A DNA stretch of 53,766 nucleotides, from the NCBI RefSeq assembly GCF_013697085.1, contig NZ_JACEFT010000027.1, forward strand, positions 1 to 53,766, given 5' to 3'. The DNA is from Billgrantia kenyensis. GTDB lineage: Bacteria; Pseudomonadota; Gammaproteobacteria; Pseudomonadales; Halomonadaceae. The notes beneath the pieces are model-generated. The model did not search any database and was not told the DNA's origin. It saw only the letters and a list, made by a program, of their open reading frames with translations. This document shows positions 16,607 to 27,178 of this stretch, one piece after another (position 1 is the first letter of the stretch; every line of letters begins with the position of its first letter). The translations under genes and the position numbers were made by a program.

Positions 16607-18149
16607 CCGGCGGCAGCCGATTCCGGTTGTTCGACACCAGCGGCAGCAGCAGCGAAAAGCGCGCACCGCCCAGCTCCTGGCTGTCGTCCACCACCACGCT
16701 CCCACCATGCCAGGCCATGATCTTCTGCACGATGGAGAGCCCCAGCCCGTAGCCGCCGCTACGTCGGGTACGGCTGTCATCGAGACGAGCGAAGGGCTTG
16801 AAGATAGCCTGTCGCTCGCTGGCCGGCACCCCGGGTCCATCGTCCTCGATGTCCAGCCTGACCAGCCGAGACTCCAGCGAAAGCCGCACCAGAACCCGGG
16901 AGTGGGCGTGACGGCAGGCGTTGGCCACCAGATTCTGCAACGCCCGCTGCAGGTAGCGTGGATCGGCCTGCACCTCGATCTCAGGCCCAGGGGCCAGCTC
17001 AAGACGCAGGTGAGCATGCAGCGGTGCCAAGGTGTCGATCACCCGCTTGGTGACGGCGCGGCAGTCGACCTGGGTACGCTCCAACTCGGCCCCGTTGGCC
17101 ATGCTGCTATCGAGCCGCGCATAGGTGAGGATCTCGTCGATGAGCTGATCGAGCTCCTCGATATCTCTGTCGATCCCCTGCAGCTGGCGGTGAATGGCCG
17201 GATCGTCGGTCATGTCCTCGACCATCTGCATGGCAAAGCGAATGCGCGCCACCGGCGTACGCAGCTCATGCGACACTGCACGGATCATCTCCTGCTGCGA
17301 ACGCAACAGTGACTGCACCTGGGCGGCCATGGCATTGAAGGCCATGCCTACGCGGCCAATGAAGCCACCACCATCCACCTTGACGCGGGTATCGAGGCGA
17401 CCACTGGCGATGCGCCCGGCGGCCAGTTCGAGCCGTGCCAGGCGCGCCTCCACGCCGCGTACGATCAGATAGATGATTGCCGCCAGCACGCCAAGCATGA
17501 TGACCAACACCAGCAGCAGCAGCGAGATGGGCGTCGGTTCCAGGGTCGAGACCGGGCCGATTGACAGCCATTGGCGCGTGCCATCGCTGCTGGGCACGGC
17601 GAGGTAAACCGTCAGGGCCCACTGCCCCGGGAGCAGGCGGATCACCAGCTCACCCTCACGCAGGCGGGAGAGTTGGTTGCTGTCGAGTCCTTCGGGCGCC
17701 AGGTCGCGCAGCTGGACTGGCAGGGCAGCGCTGGTCACGCCTTCGAGACGCCGCTGGCGGGCCTCCAGGATACGCTGCTCCCCCGGCAGGCGCTTGAAGA
17801 GTCGCCAGCTGTCCTCGTCGTGCACCTGGACCAGTACGCTACCCCGCTCCAGGCGGCGGCGTTCGAACCAGCTGAGACCGGTATCCTCAGGCGCACGCAG
17901 GGAAAGCCGTATGTTGAGCAGGTCCGACTGCTGGGTCAGCCAGTCGCCACGCTCGTGAGCCGGCAGTGCGGCGACGCGCCAGCTGAGCAGCTGCAGCGGC
18001 ACTTCGGCCAGCTGTTCGCGGTACTGTTCGATGCGCACACGATCCACCAGGGCCAGGCCCATCAGGGCCAACCCGAAGGTCATCAGCAGCGCCAGGGCCA
18101 AGGCCAGATAGACACGCAGAAAGGAGCCATCGGCCAGGAACCGCTGCAT
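16593..18149 (-). CDS. rstB: Sensor histidine kinase, RstB-like
   Basis: A 518-residue membrane sensor. A first membrane helix at about 12-34 and a second at about 205-230 enclose a periplasmic sensing region. HAMP follows (VRGVEARLARLELAAGRIASGRLDTRVK). The phosphoacceptor histidine is in the H-box RAVSHELRTPVARIRFAM. The kinase domain has the N-box NLVANACRHA, DDGPGVP, and the G-box GGYGLGLSIVQKI. It begins three bases after the stop of the response regulator, so the two are one operon. In enterobacteria RstB responds to low magnesium through PhoP and to acid; the signal here is unknown. Confidence 0.85.
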   Translation of the reverse strand: MQRFLADGSFLRVYLALALALLMTFGLALMGLALVDRVRIEQYREQLAEVPLQLLSWRVAALPAHERGDWLTQQSDLLNIRLSLRAPEDTGLSWFERRRLERGSVLVQVHDEDSWRLFKRLPGEQRILEARQRRLEGVTSAALPVQLRDLAPEGLDSNQLSRLREGELVIRLLPGQWALTVYLAVPSSDGTRQWLSIGPVSTLEPTPISLLLLVLVIMLGVLAAIIYLIVRGVEARLARLELAAGRIASGRLDTRVKVDGGGFIGRVGMAFNAMAAQVQSLLRSQQEMIRAVSHELRTPVARIRFAMQMVEDMTDDPAIHRQLQGIDRDIEELDQLIDEILTYARLDSSMANGAELERTQVDCRAVTKRVIDTLAPLHAHLRLELAPGPEIEVQADPRYLQRALQNLVANACRHAHSRVLVRLSLESRLVRLDIEDDGPGVPASERQAIFKPFARLDDSRTRRSGGYGLGLSIVQKIMAWHGGSVVVDDSQELGGARFSLLLPLVSNNRNRLPPVTPA

Positions 18150-18152
18150 CGA

Positions 18153-18839
18153 TCAGGCATCCTTGACGAACAGGTAGCCCTTGCTGCGTACCGTCTTGAT
18201 CCGGTGCGGATGGTTGGGGTCGTCACCAATCTTGGGACGTATCCGCGACACCCGGACGTCGATGGAGCGGTCCTGACCGTCGTACTTGATGCCGCGCAGA
18301 TCGCTGAAGATCTCCTCGCGGGTCAGTACGCGGCCGGCATTGCTGGCCAGCAGCCACAGCAGGTCGAATTCAGCGCTGGTGAGATCGATGCGCTCGCCAT
18401 GCAGCCAGGCTTCGCGGGTCGCACTATCGATCTCCAGGTTGCCAAAGCTGAGGCGTGCTTCACCGGTCTGTTCGGAAGCCTCGGCTCGGCGCAGCAGCGC
18501 GCGCATCCGCGCCAGCAGAACCCGCGGCTGGACCGGCTTGGGCACGTAGTCGTCGGCCCCCATCTCCAGTCCCAGCACCTGATCCATATCGTCGGTGCGG
18601 GCGGTCAACATCAGAATCGGCCCGGAATAGTCGGGCCTGGCCCGGCGGCAGATCGACAATCCGTCCTCACCGGGCAGCATCAAATCGAGAATCACCAGAT
18701 CCGGCTGTAGCGCCACGATCTGTTCGACACCTCGCGAGCCCTCGGCTTCTACCGTGACCTGGAACCCATTGGATTCGAGGTAGTCCCGGGTTAGCTCGGC
18801 CAGGCGCACGTCATCCTCGATAATCAGCACGTGTTCCAT
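18153..18839 (-). CDS. rstA: OmpR-family response regulator, RstA-like
   Basis: A 228-residue DNA-binding regulator. The receiver domain has the acidic pair in LIIEDD, the phosphoacceptor aspartate in LVILDLMLPGEDG and the conserved lysine in DDYVPKPVQPR. The winged-helix part LTSAEFDLLWLLASNAGRVLTREEIFSDLRGIKYDGQDRSIDVRVSRIRPKI closely follows E. coli RstA. The ATG at 18839 (MEHVLIIEDD) is chosen because GGAAAG precedes it and RstA proteins begin just before the receiver. In-frame ATGs at 18866 and 18875 lack useful spacing. Confidence 0.87.
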   Translation of the reverse strand: MEHVLIIEDDVRLAELTRDYLESNGFQVTVEAEGSRGVEQIVALQPDLVILDLMLPGEDGLSICRRARPDYSGPILMLTARTDDMDQVLGLEMGADDYVPKPVQPRVLLARMRALLRRAEASEQTGEARLSFGNLEIDSATREAWLHGERIDLTSAEFDLLWLLASNAGRVLTREEIFSDLRGIKYDGQDRSIDVRVSRIRPKIGDDPNHPHRIKTVRSKGYLFVKDA

Positions 18840-19062
18840 GTCACTGCTTTCCAGGTTTTCATCCATCCTAGTCATCCCCGTGCTGGCGTCATTGTCATCG
18901 GGACACCCTGTCCCGCCTATTGCTCATCAAGGATACCCGAAATAGGTCCATTCGCCTGCCTATCGTGACATTTCGCGTCCTTGCGGCTTGCTTGCGAAGC
19001 ATAGCGCGTCCTTAGGAACAACCCAAAGGATGCCCCCCGAAGAGTCACAGCTCACCCACAGG

Positions 19063-19071
19063 TTATCCACT
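19063..19071 (+). promoter_or_regulatory. DnaA-box-like site upstream of nrdA
   Basis: TTATCCACT differs from the strong DnaA box TTATCCACA at the last base only. DnaA boxes in front of nrdAB are known in E. coli, where they couple dNTP supply to replication start. Confidence 0.45.
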
Positions 19072-19087
19072 TGAAGGCAACGCAAAA

Positions 19088-19134
19088 GCACACTATCTTG
19101 TGTCCTCAAAGCGAAACAACACTAGATGATGTGC
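19088..19134. promoter_or_regulatory. NrdR box pair upstream of nrdAB
   Basis: GCACACTATCTTGTGT (19088-19103) matches 13 of 16 positions of the NrdR consensus ACACWATATATWGTGT. ACACTAGATGATGTGC (19119-19134) matches 12. The boxes start 31 bases apart, three helical turns, as is usual for cooperative NrdR repression of ribonucleotide reductase genes. Confidence 0.72.
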
Positions 19135-19210
19135 ATTTAGCAAGCCCCTCCCCGGCTGTCAATGCCTTCGTCGCCCTTGACCCATCCCCACAAGAAGGGA
19201 TCACCGGCCC

Positions 19211-22111
<2,901 letters not shown>

Positions 22112-22116
22112 GTTTA

Positions 22117-22237
22117 CAAGCTGGCTGCGCTCGGCCATACGGCGTTGGAAATTGGTTCGGAATGCTCATTTACAAACACGTAAACTCCGCTTCCTTACCA
22201 ATTTCCGCCTTGTCTGGCCATCGCTCGCGCAGCTTCG
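22117..22237. repeat. Large imperfect palindrome between nrdA and nrdB
   Basis: The core GGAAATTGGT (22147-22156) pairs with ACCAATTTCC (22197-22206). Inside, GGAA/TTCC and TTTAC/GTAAA continue the fold, and outside GGC/GCC and parts of AAGCTG...GCGC / GCGCAGCTT extend it. The element fills most of the 189-base gap inside an operon. Its build (long imperfect arms, TTTAC..GTAAA centre) recalls ERIC-like intergenic repeats. It may form a strong RNA structure that sets the nrdA to nrdB ratio. Confidence 0.55.
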
Positions 22238-22300
22238 CACGCAGCGAGAATATTCCTGATCCGGCAAATATCCCGGATCCTGCCAAGTAAAGGTGAAGTA

Positions 22301-23548
22301 ATGCTGAACTGGGACGAGTTCCACGAGGACGAAGCCACCGTCGCCGAGCAGCCGGCCAAGGCCGCGCCGGCCCCCGCTGCCAAGCCGCAGCCTGCGGCCG
22401 CCCCGAGCGATGAGGTGAAGGAAAGCAACGGCAGCTACCAGGTGGCCGACAGCGACCGCCTGGCGCGGGCGCGCAAGTCGCTGGAAGAGCTCGACGTGGC
22501 CGCCGGCCTCGAGGAGCTGGAGATGGGTGCGGCGCGCATCGAAGTCAGCGACAAGCAGATGATCAACGCTCGCGCCGACCTCAACCAGCTCGTTCCCTTC
22601 AAGTATGAGTGGGCGTGGCAGAAGTACCTGGACGGCAGCGCCAACCACTGGATGCCCCAGGAAGTGAACATGAACGCCGACATCGCCCTGTGGAAAAGCC
22701 AGGATGGCCTGACCGAGGACGAGCGGCGCATCGTCGAGCGCAGTCTGGGCTACTTCTCCACCGCCGACTCGCTGGTGGCCAATAATCTGGTGCTGGCCGT
22801 CTATCGCCTGATCACCAACCCCGAGTGCCGCCAGTACCTGCTGCGCCAGGCCTTCGAGGAGGCGATCCACACCCACGCCTACCAGTACTGCGTGGAGTCG
22901 CTGGGCATGGACGAAGGCGAGGTCTTCAACATGTACCGCGAAGTGCCCTCGGTGGCGGCCAAGTCGGCCTGGAGCCTCAAGCACACCCAGTCGCTGGCAC
23001 GCTCCGACTTCAACACCGGCACCCCGGAGGACGATCAGGAACTGCTGCGCAACCTTGTGGCCTTCTACTGCGTCACCGAAGGCATCTTCTTCTACTGCGG
23101 CTTCAGCCAGATCCTCTCCATGGGTCGGCGCAACAAGATGACCGGCGTGGCCGAGCAGTTCCAGTACATCCTGCGCGACGAGTCGATGCACCTGAACTTC
23201 GGTGTCGACATGATCAACCAGATCAAGATCGAGAACCCGCACCTGTGGACGCCCGAGTTCCAGGACGAAGTGACCCAGATGATCCTCGAGGGCACCGAGC
23301 TCGAGATCGCCTACGCCCGGGACACCATGCCCCGCGGCGTGCTGGGCATGAATGCGGCGATCATGGAGGAGTACCTGCATTTCATCTGCAACCGCCGCCT
23401 GGCCCAGATCGGCCTGAAGGAGCAGTTCCCCGGCGCGCAGAACCCCTTCCCGTGGATGAGCGAGATCATCGACCTGCGCAAGGAGAAGAACTTCTTCGAG
23501 ACCCGCGTCACCGAGTACCAGGTGGGCGGCGCGCTGAGCTGGGACTGA
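22301..23548 (+). CDS. nrdB: Class Ia ribonucleotide reductase, beta subunit
   Basis: The 415-residue diiron/tyrosyl-radical partner of NrdA. The core begins at [37 protein letters not shown]. Iron-ligand segments include [33 protein letters not shown] and [13 protein letters not shown]; the usual NrdB Glu/His pattern is complete. An N-terminal extension of about 80 residues, rich in Ala/Pro/Glu, precedes the core and appears unstructured. AAGGTGAAGT before the ATG serves as binding site. Confidence 0.94.
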   Translation: MLNWDEFHEDEATVAEQPAKAAPAPAAKPQPAAAPSDEVKESNGSYQVADSDRLARARKSLEELDVAAGLEELEMGAARIEVSDKQMINARADLNQLVPFKYEWAWQKYLDGSANHWMPQEVNMNADIALWKSQDGLTEDERRIVERSLGYFSTADSLVANNLVLAVYRLITNPECRQYLLRQAFEEAIHTHAYQYCVESLGMDEGEVFNMYREVPSVAAKSAWSLKHTQSLARSDFNTGTPEDDQELLRNLVAFYCVTEGIFFYCGFSQILSMGRRNKMTGVAEQFQYILRDESMHLNFGVDMINQIKIENPHLWTPEFQDEVTQMILEGTELEIAYARDTMPRGVLGMNAAIMEEYLHFICNRRLAQIGLKEQFPGAQNPFPWMSEIIDLRKEKNFFETRVTEYQVGGALSWD

Positions 23549-23558
23549 GACAAGATCC

Positions 23559-23615
23559 GAGCCGTATCACTAGGTACGGCTCATAAAAAACGCCTGAAGC
23601 GACAACTTCAGGCGT
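23559..23615. terminator. Two hairpins after nrdB
   Basis: GAGCCGTA/TACGGCTC (23559-23566, 23575-23582) is followed by an A-run and then ACGCCTGAAG/CTTCAGGCGT (23590-23599, 23606-23615). Only the minus strand shows a T-run behind the second stem. On the plus strand it is a double stem without a U-tract, so readthrough from nrdB is possible. Confidence 0.55.
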
Positions 23616-23630
23616 CTCGGCCAGCGGGGC

Positions 23631-23722
23631 GTGTGACCACCCCTTGTCTGGCTCAGGTAGGCTAGCTACCCAAAGCGAGGGCATTGTCCTTCTTAGCATA
23701 GCCAGGGTCAAGTTGGTCACAT
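23631..23722 (+). ncRNA. Predicted structured RNA element ahead of a 38-residue gene
   Basis: Three nested pairings build one long stem: GTGTGACCA/TGGTCACAT (23631-23639, 23714-23722), CTTG/CAAG (23643-23646, 23709-23712) and CTGGCT/AGCCAG (23648-23653, 23700-23705). Inside lies a smaller hairpin GGTAG/CTACC (23656-23660, 23666-23670). The stem ends 14 bases before the GGAGGGA ribosome binding site of the small basic protein gene. It could be a cis-regulatory leader or an independent small RNA; no known family was recognised. Confidence 0.45.
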
Positions 23723-23749
23723 CACTCCAGAAATATGGAGGGAATGAAG

Positions 23750-23866
23750 ATGGCTACTAAATCCAAGTGCCGTCCGACTCGTACTTCTCCGAAGCCTGGG
23801 CCCAAGACAGTGAGCGTGAAGAAACACACACGCTCGAAGCCCAAGTCTATCGGGAAGAAGTGTTAA
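23750..23866 (+). CDS. Small basic Lys/Pro/Ser-rich protein, 38 residues
   Basis: The frame reads MATKSKCRPTRTSPKPGP then KTVSVKKHTRSKPKSIGKKC and stops. It is strongly basic with two cysteines, near the start and at the very end, and has no acidic residue. GGAGGGA seven bases upstream is an excellent ribosome binding site; an ATG two codons earlier is too close to it. Such a composition suits nucleic-acid binding, but no function is known. Its structured upstream RNA and the folded gap downstream suggest tight post-transcriptional control. Confidence 0.65.
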   Translation: MATKSKCRPTRTSPKPGPKTVSVKKHTRSKPKSIGKKC

Positions 23867-23881
23867 CCATCCTACGACCCT

Positions 23882-23918
23882 GGGGTAGAAGGACCTACCC
23901 CTCAAATCTGGAGGGGTA
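23882..23918 (+). promoter_or_regulatory. Mutually exclusive hairpins covering a ribosome binding site
   Basis: GGGGTAG (23882-23888) can pair with CTACCCC (23895-23901). TACCCCT (23896-23902) can instead pair with AGGGGTA (23912-23918), which contains the ribosome binding site of the next gene. The shared middle strand allows only one stem at a time, as in a translational switch. Confidence 0.5.
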
Positions 23919-23923
23919 ATACT

Positions 23924-24226
23924 ATGCAAGTTGATCATATCACCACACCCCGCGACTCCCAGGCCTGGCAGCAGGCCCTCGACCTGGCACTGACCGCCCA
24001 CGGCGGCCCCAACGCCCTGGCCCACTACCCTCATGTGGCCTTCGCCTTCCCCGCTTCCTCTCCCAACCCCTATACCCGCGAGTACCCGCTGCTCGACTAT
24101 CGCGAGCTCAAAGAGTGGGCGAGTTCACGGGGCTGGCGGGTTCGGCCGGCACCCGAGCGGGTTCCAGCGGGCGAGAAGTACCGCCCCCCGGTTTGCTTCA
24201 CGCGCCTGCCCAGTCGTTACCATTGA
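23924..24226 (+). CDS. Unrecognised 100-residue protein
   Basis: The product begins MQVDHITTPRDSQAWQQALDLAL and ends PPVCFTRLPSRYH. No signal peptide, membrane segment or known domain is evident. An alanine-rich helical first third is followed by proline- and tyrosine-rich sequence (FPASSPNPYTREYPLLDYRELKEWASSRGW). GGAGGGG lies seven bases before the ATG, inside the switch-like hairpin. It follows the small basic protein by 57 bases and may share its transcript. Coding is supported by the binding site and GC-rich third positions. Confidence 0.6.
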   Translation: MQVDHITTPRDSQAWQQALDLALTAHGGPNALAHYPHVAFAFPASSPNPYTREYPLLDYRELKEWASSRGWRVRPAPERVPAGEKYRPPVCFTRLPSRYH

Positions 24227-24355
24227 GGCGCTGCGGTCCGGCCAGACTGGCGGCCCAGCCTGGCCACTGTTGCAAGAACTCTCCTGTCGTTGTGGTGATT
24301 GCCATATCCCCCTACCCTCTGGGCAAGGAGCTTGGCAACGGCAAGGAGTGCCGCT

Positions 24356-25474
24356 ATGGAACCCCATTGGAAACATGGCAACCGCATCACCCTGATACCC
24401 GACAGCGAGCGCTTCATCCCGGAGCTGCTCGAAGCCATCGGCAACGCCGAGGCGTCAGTCTGGTTCGAGCAATACCTGATCGAATCCGGGCGGGTCACGC
24501 GACGCTTTATCGACGCCCTGATCCGTGCCGCCAATCGCGGCGTCGAGGTCAGGGTGGTCCTCGACAGCTTCGGTGCCGTGGGGCTTGGCCAGCGGGAGCG
24601 AGAGCGTCTGTCCGCGGCTGGCGTGGCACTGCGCCACTACAATCCGTTCATGATGCGGCGGCTGCGTCACAACCTGAGCCGCAATCATCGCAAGATGCTG
24701 CTGGTCGATCGTCGCGTGGCCTATACCGGCGGCTACTGCCTCACCGACGACTATCTGGGCGACTGGTTCGACGTGGTGGTGCGCGCCGAGGGGCCAGTGG
24801 TGGAGGACTGGATCAGCCTGCTCGCCGACCTCTGGGAGTCTTCGCGCACCCGCGGCGACAAGGCGCCTATCAACCGCACCCTTCCCGCCGAGGCCGAGGC
24901 ATTCGGCAGCGAGGGAGGCATGCCGGCTCGCCTGGTGCACAACGAGGGGCCGAGCGACAAGATCATCCGGCACTCACTACACCAGCGCATGGAGACGGCC
25001 GAACAGCGGCTGTGGATGTATACCCCCTATTTTCTGCCCTCGCGGCAGCTGCGCCGCCTGGTCTGCCACGCTGCACAGCGGGGCGTGGATGTGCGCCTGC
25101 TGGTGGCCGGCAAGGGGCACGACCATCCCAGCGTACGCTATGCCGGCCAGCGCCACTTCGGCGAACTGTTGGACGCCGGCATACGCATCTACGAATATCA
25201 GCCGCGCTTCACCCACGCCAAGTTCTGTATCGTCGACGACTGGGTGACGGTAGGCTCGTGCAATTTCGACCACTGGAGCCTGCACTGGAATCTCGAAGCC
25301 AACGTGGAGGTGGAGCATGCCGATTTCGCCGACGAGGTCGTCGCACTGTTCGAGCAGCACTCGGCCGAGAGCCGGACAATCAAGTGGGAAGACTGGGCGA
25401 GGCGTCCCAATGCGCAGCGCTACCGTGAGCGACTTGCCGCGATGATCAGCGCATGGCTTGCCGGTTTACGTTAA
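24356..25474 (+). CDS. Phospholipase D-family cardiolipin synthase (ClsB-like)
   Basis: A 372-residue enzyme with two HKD motifs: NHRKMLLVD (near residue 110) and THAKFCIVDD (near 285), the paired half-sites of the phospholipase D superfamily. GNRITLIPDSERFIPELLEAIGNAEASVWFEQYLIE and TVGSCNFDHWSLHWNLEANVEV are typical of bacterial cardiolipin synthases of the ClsB type, which join phosphatidylglycerol with a second phospholipid. It lacks the N-terminal membrane helices of ClsA. The ATG at 24356 with AAGGAG is preferred over the upstream frame at 24299. Confidence 0.85.
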   Translation: MEPHWKHGNRITLIPDSERFIPELLEAIGNAEASVWFEQYLIESGRVTRRFIDALIRAANRGVEVRVVLDSFGAVGLGQRERERLSAAGVALRHYNPFMMRRLRHNLSRNHRKMLLVDRRVAYTGGYCLTDDYLGDWFDVVVRAEGPVVEDWISLLADLWESSRTRGDKAPINRTLPAEAEAFGSEGGMPARLVHNEGPSDKIIRHSLHQRMETAEQRLWMYTPYFLPSRQLRRLVCHAAQRGVDVRLLVAGKGHDHPSVRYAGQRHFGELLDAGIRIYEYQPRFTHAKFCIVDDWVTVGSCNFDHWSLHWNLEANVEVEHADFADEVVALFEQHSAESRTIKWEDWARRPNAQRYRERLAAMISAWLAGLR

Positions 25475-25525
25475 CATCGCCCCGCTCGGCACAGATTGCG
25501 CAATACCCTTGCCCCGATGATATAG

Positions 25526-27178
25526 ATGAAGTCAATGCACCGAAGAGTTCGCAGCGCCCTCAAGTATTTTTCCACGGCAGGCCTGTTACTGGGCACGCTG
25601 CTGTTCGCCTTTTCGCTCTCCCCCAGCCTGCTGCCCAGGCCCACCTACGCCCAGGGTATCGTTTCGGGGCTCTCTTTCTCCGCCGGCTATGCGCTGGGCT
25701 TCATTGCCCACTGGCTATGGGACTACCTGCAGCTGCCGCGCCCCAGGGCGCAGATCGAGCGCATCATCAAGCTGAGCGCGGCCGGCATATGCACCGTCAT
25801 CGCCATCTTCTTCCTGTGGCAAGCCTCTACGTGGCAGAACCGCATACGCGAGCTGATGGGCCTCGAGGAAGTCAGCGGCATACGAGCGATCAGCATCGGC
25901 CTGATCGCTTTGGCGCTGTTCGCCCTGCTGTGGCTGCTGGTCAAGCTGTTCCGCCTGACGTTCCGCTTTCTCGCCCGAAAGATGCGCCGCTTCGTGCCGC
26001 ACCGAGTTTCCAACCTGCTGGGGGTGATCGCAGCGGTGGCGCTGTTCTGGTCGGTCATCGACGGCATCATCTTCACCCTGGCGCTTCGAGCCGCAGACAA
26101 CTCCTTCCAGCAGCTCGACGAGTTGGTTCTCGACGAGCAGCCAACCCCGACCGACCCGATGAAGACCGGCAGCGCCGAGTCCCTGATCAGTTGGGAGGCG
26201 CTGGGAGGGCGCGGCCGTCGCTTCGTCAACCAGGCACCCTCCGCCGAGGATATAGGGCACTACACCGACGCCGAGACTGTTGATCCCATACGGGTCTACG
26301 TCGGCTTGAGTGCGGCAGGAACCCCCGCCGAGAGAGCTGAGCTGGCTCTGCAGGAGCTCCAGCGGGTCGGCGCCTTCGAGCGTTCGGTCATGTTATTGGC
26401 CACCCCCACGGGACGCGGCTGGGTCGACCCCGGGGCGATGAACACGATGGAGTACCTGCATCGCGGCGATGTCGCCACGGCTACCGTGCAATACTCCTAC
26501 CTGCCCAGCCACCTAGCGATCCTCGTGGAGGGCGATTATGGCGCCGAGAATGCCCGCGCCCTGTTCACCACCGTCTATGACTACTGGACCCAGTTGCCGG
26601 AGGAAGAGCGTCCACGCCTCTACCTGCATGGACTCAGCCTCGGTTCGCTCAACTCCGACCTGTCGTTCGACTTCTACGACATCATCGACGACCCCTTCCA
26701 TGGCGCCTTGTGGAGCGGCCCTCCGTTTCGCAACGAGACCTGGCGTGCCGTGACTCAGGAGCGCGATCCCGGTTCGCCCTCCTGGCTACCCACCTTTCGC
26801 AATGGTTCGGTGGTTCGCTTCATGAATCAGTATCAGGGGCTGGATACCGTGGACCGCCCCTGGGGCGATTTCCGCATTGCCTTCCTCCAATACGGCAGCG
26901 ACCCGATCACCTTCTTCGAGCCGCAGATCCTCTTCCGCGAGCCGGAATGGATGCGCGAGCCAAGAGCCCCCGACGTACTGCCCGAGCTACGCTGGTTCCC
27001 GGTGGTGACCATGCTGCAGCTGCTTGCCGACCTGGCCGTTGGCCGTGCCCCACCCGGCTATGGCCACAGCATGGCCGCCGAGCACTACCTCGATGCCTGG
27101 GTAGCGCTGACGGAACCCGAGGGTTGGAGCGAGGAGGAGCTGGCCCGGCTACGCGAGCGCTTTCGCCAGGCACGCTAG
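25526..27178 (+). CDS. Membrane-anchored alpha/beta-hydrolase (Abhydrolase_9 type)
   Basis: A 550-residue protein. The first half has about five membrane helices (TAGLLLGTLLFAFSLSPSLLPRPTYAQGIVSGLSFSAGYALGF is the conserved opening). The second half is a hydrolase domain with the nucleophile elbow GLSLGS and MEYLHRGDVATATVQYSYLPSHLAIL and PWGDFRIAFLQYGSDPITFF, typical of this PF10081-like family. The substrate is unknown; a lipid or wax ester is likely from the membrane anchoring. ATG at 25535 is an alternative start. It overlaps the antiporter gene tail to tail by four bases. Confidence 0.82.
   Translation: MKSMHRRVRSALKYFSTAGLLLGTLLFAFSLSPSLLPRPTYAQGIVSGLSFSAGYALGFIAHWLWDYLQLPRPRAQIERIIKLSAAGICTVIAIFFLWQASTWQNRIRELMGLEEVSGIRAISIGLIALALFALLWLLVKLFRLTFRFLARKMRRFVPHRVSNLLGVIAAVALFWSVIDGIIFTLALRAADNSFQQLDELVLDEQPTPTDPMKTGSAESLISWEALGGRGRRFVNQAPSAEDIGHYTDAETVDPIRVYVGLSAAGTPAERAELALQELQRVGAFERSVMLLATPTGRGWVDPGAMNTMEYLHRGDVATATVQYSYLPSHLAILVEGDYGAENARALFTTVYDYWTQLPEEERPRLYLHGLSLGSLNSDLSFDFYDIIDDPFHGALWSGPPFRNETWRAVTQERDPGSPSWLPTFRNGSVVRFMNQYQGLDTVDRPWGDFRIAFLQYGSDPITFFEPQILFREPEWMREPRAPDVLPELRWFPVVTMLQLLADLAVGRAPPGYGHSMAAEHYLDAWVALTEPEGWSEEELARLRERFRQAR

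Larger units (their letters stand above)
18840..19210. other. Intergenic control region between rstA and nrdA
   Basis: 371 bases between the divergent rstA and nrdA genes. It contains a DnaA-like box and an NrdR box pair (listed separately). No open frame with coding character was found; the short plus-strand frames here lead out of frame into nrdA. Confidence 0.7.

Noticed and set aside
22166..23380. 404-codon minus-strand frame opposite nrdB
   Set aside because: Shadow of nrdB with repetitive codon-derived composition.
24227..24355. GGCCAG/CTGGCC inverted repeat (24240-24265) as a terminator
   Set aside because: The loop is long, there is no T-run, and it may be chance in GC-rich DNA.
24115..25428. 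Alternative plus-strand frame overlapping the cardiolipin-synthase-like gene
   Set aside because: The chosen frame has both HKD motifs and a ribosome binding site; this one is arginine-rich shadow sequence.
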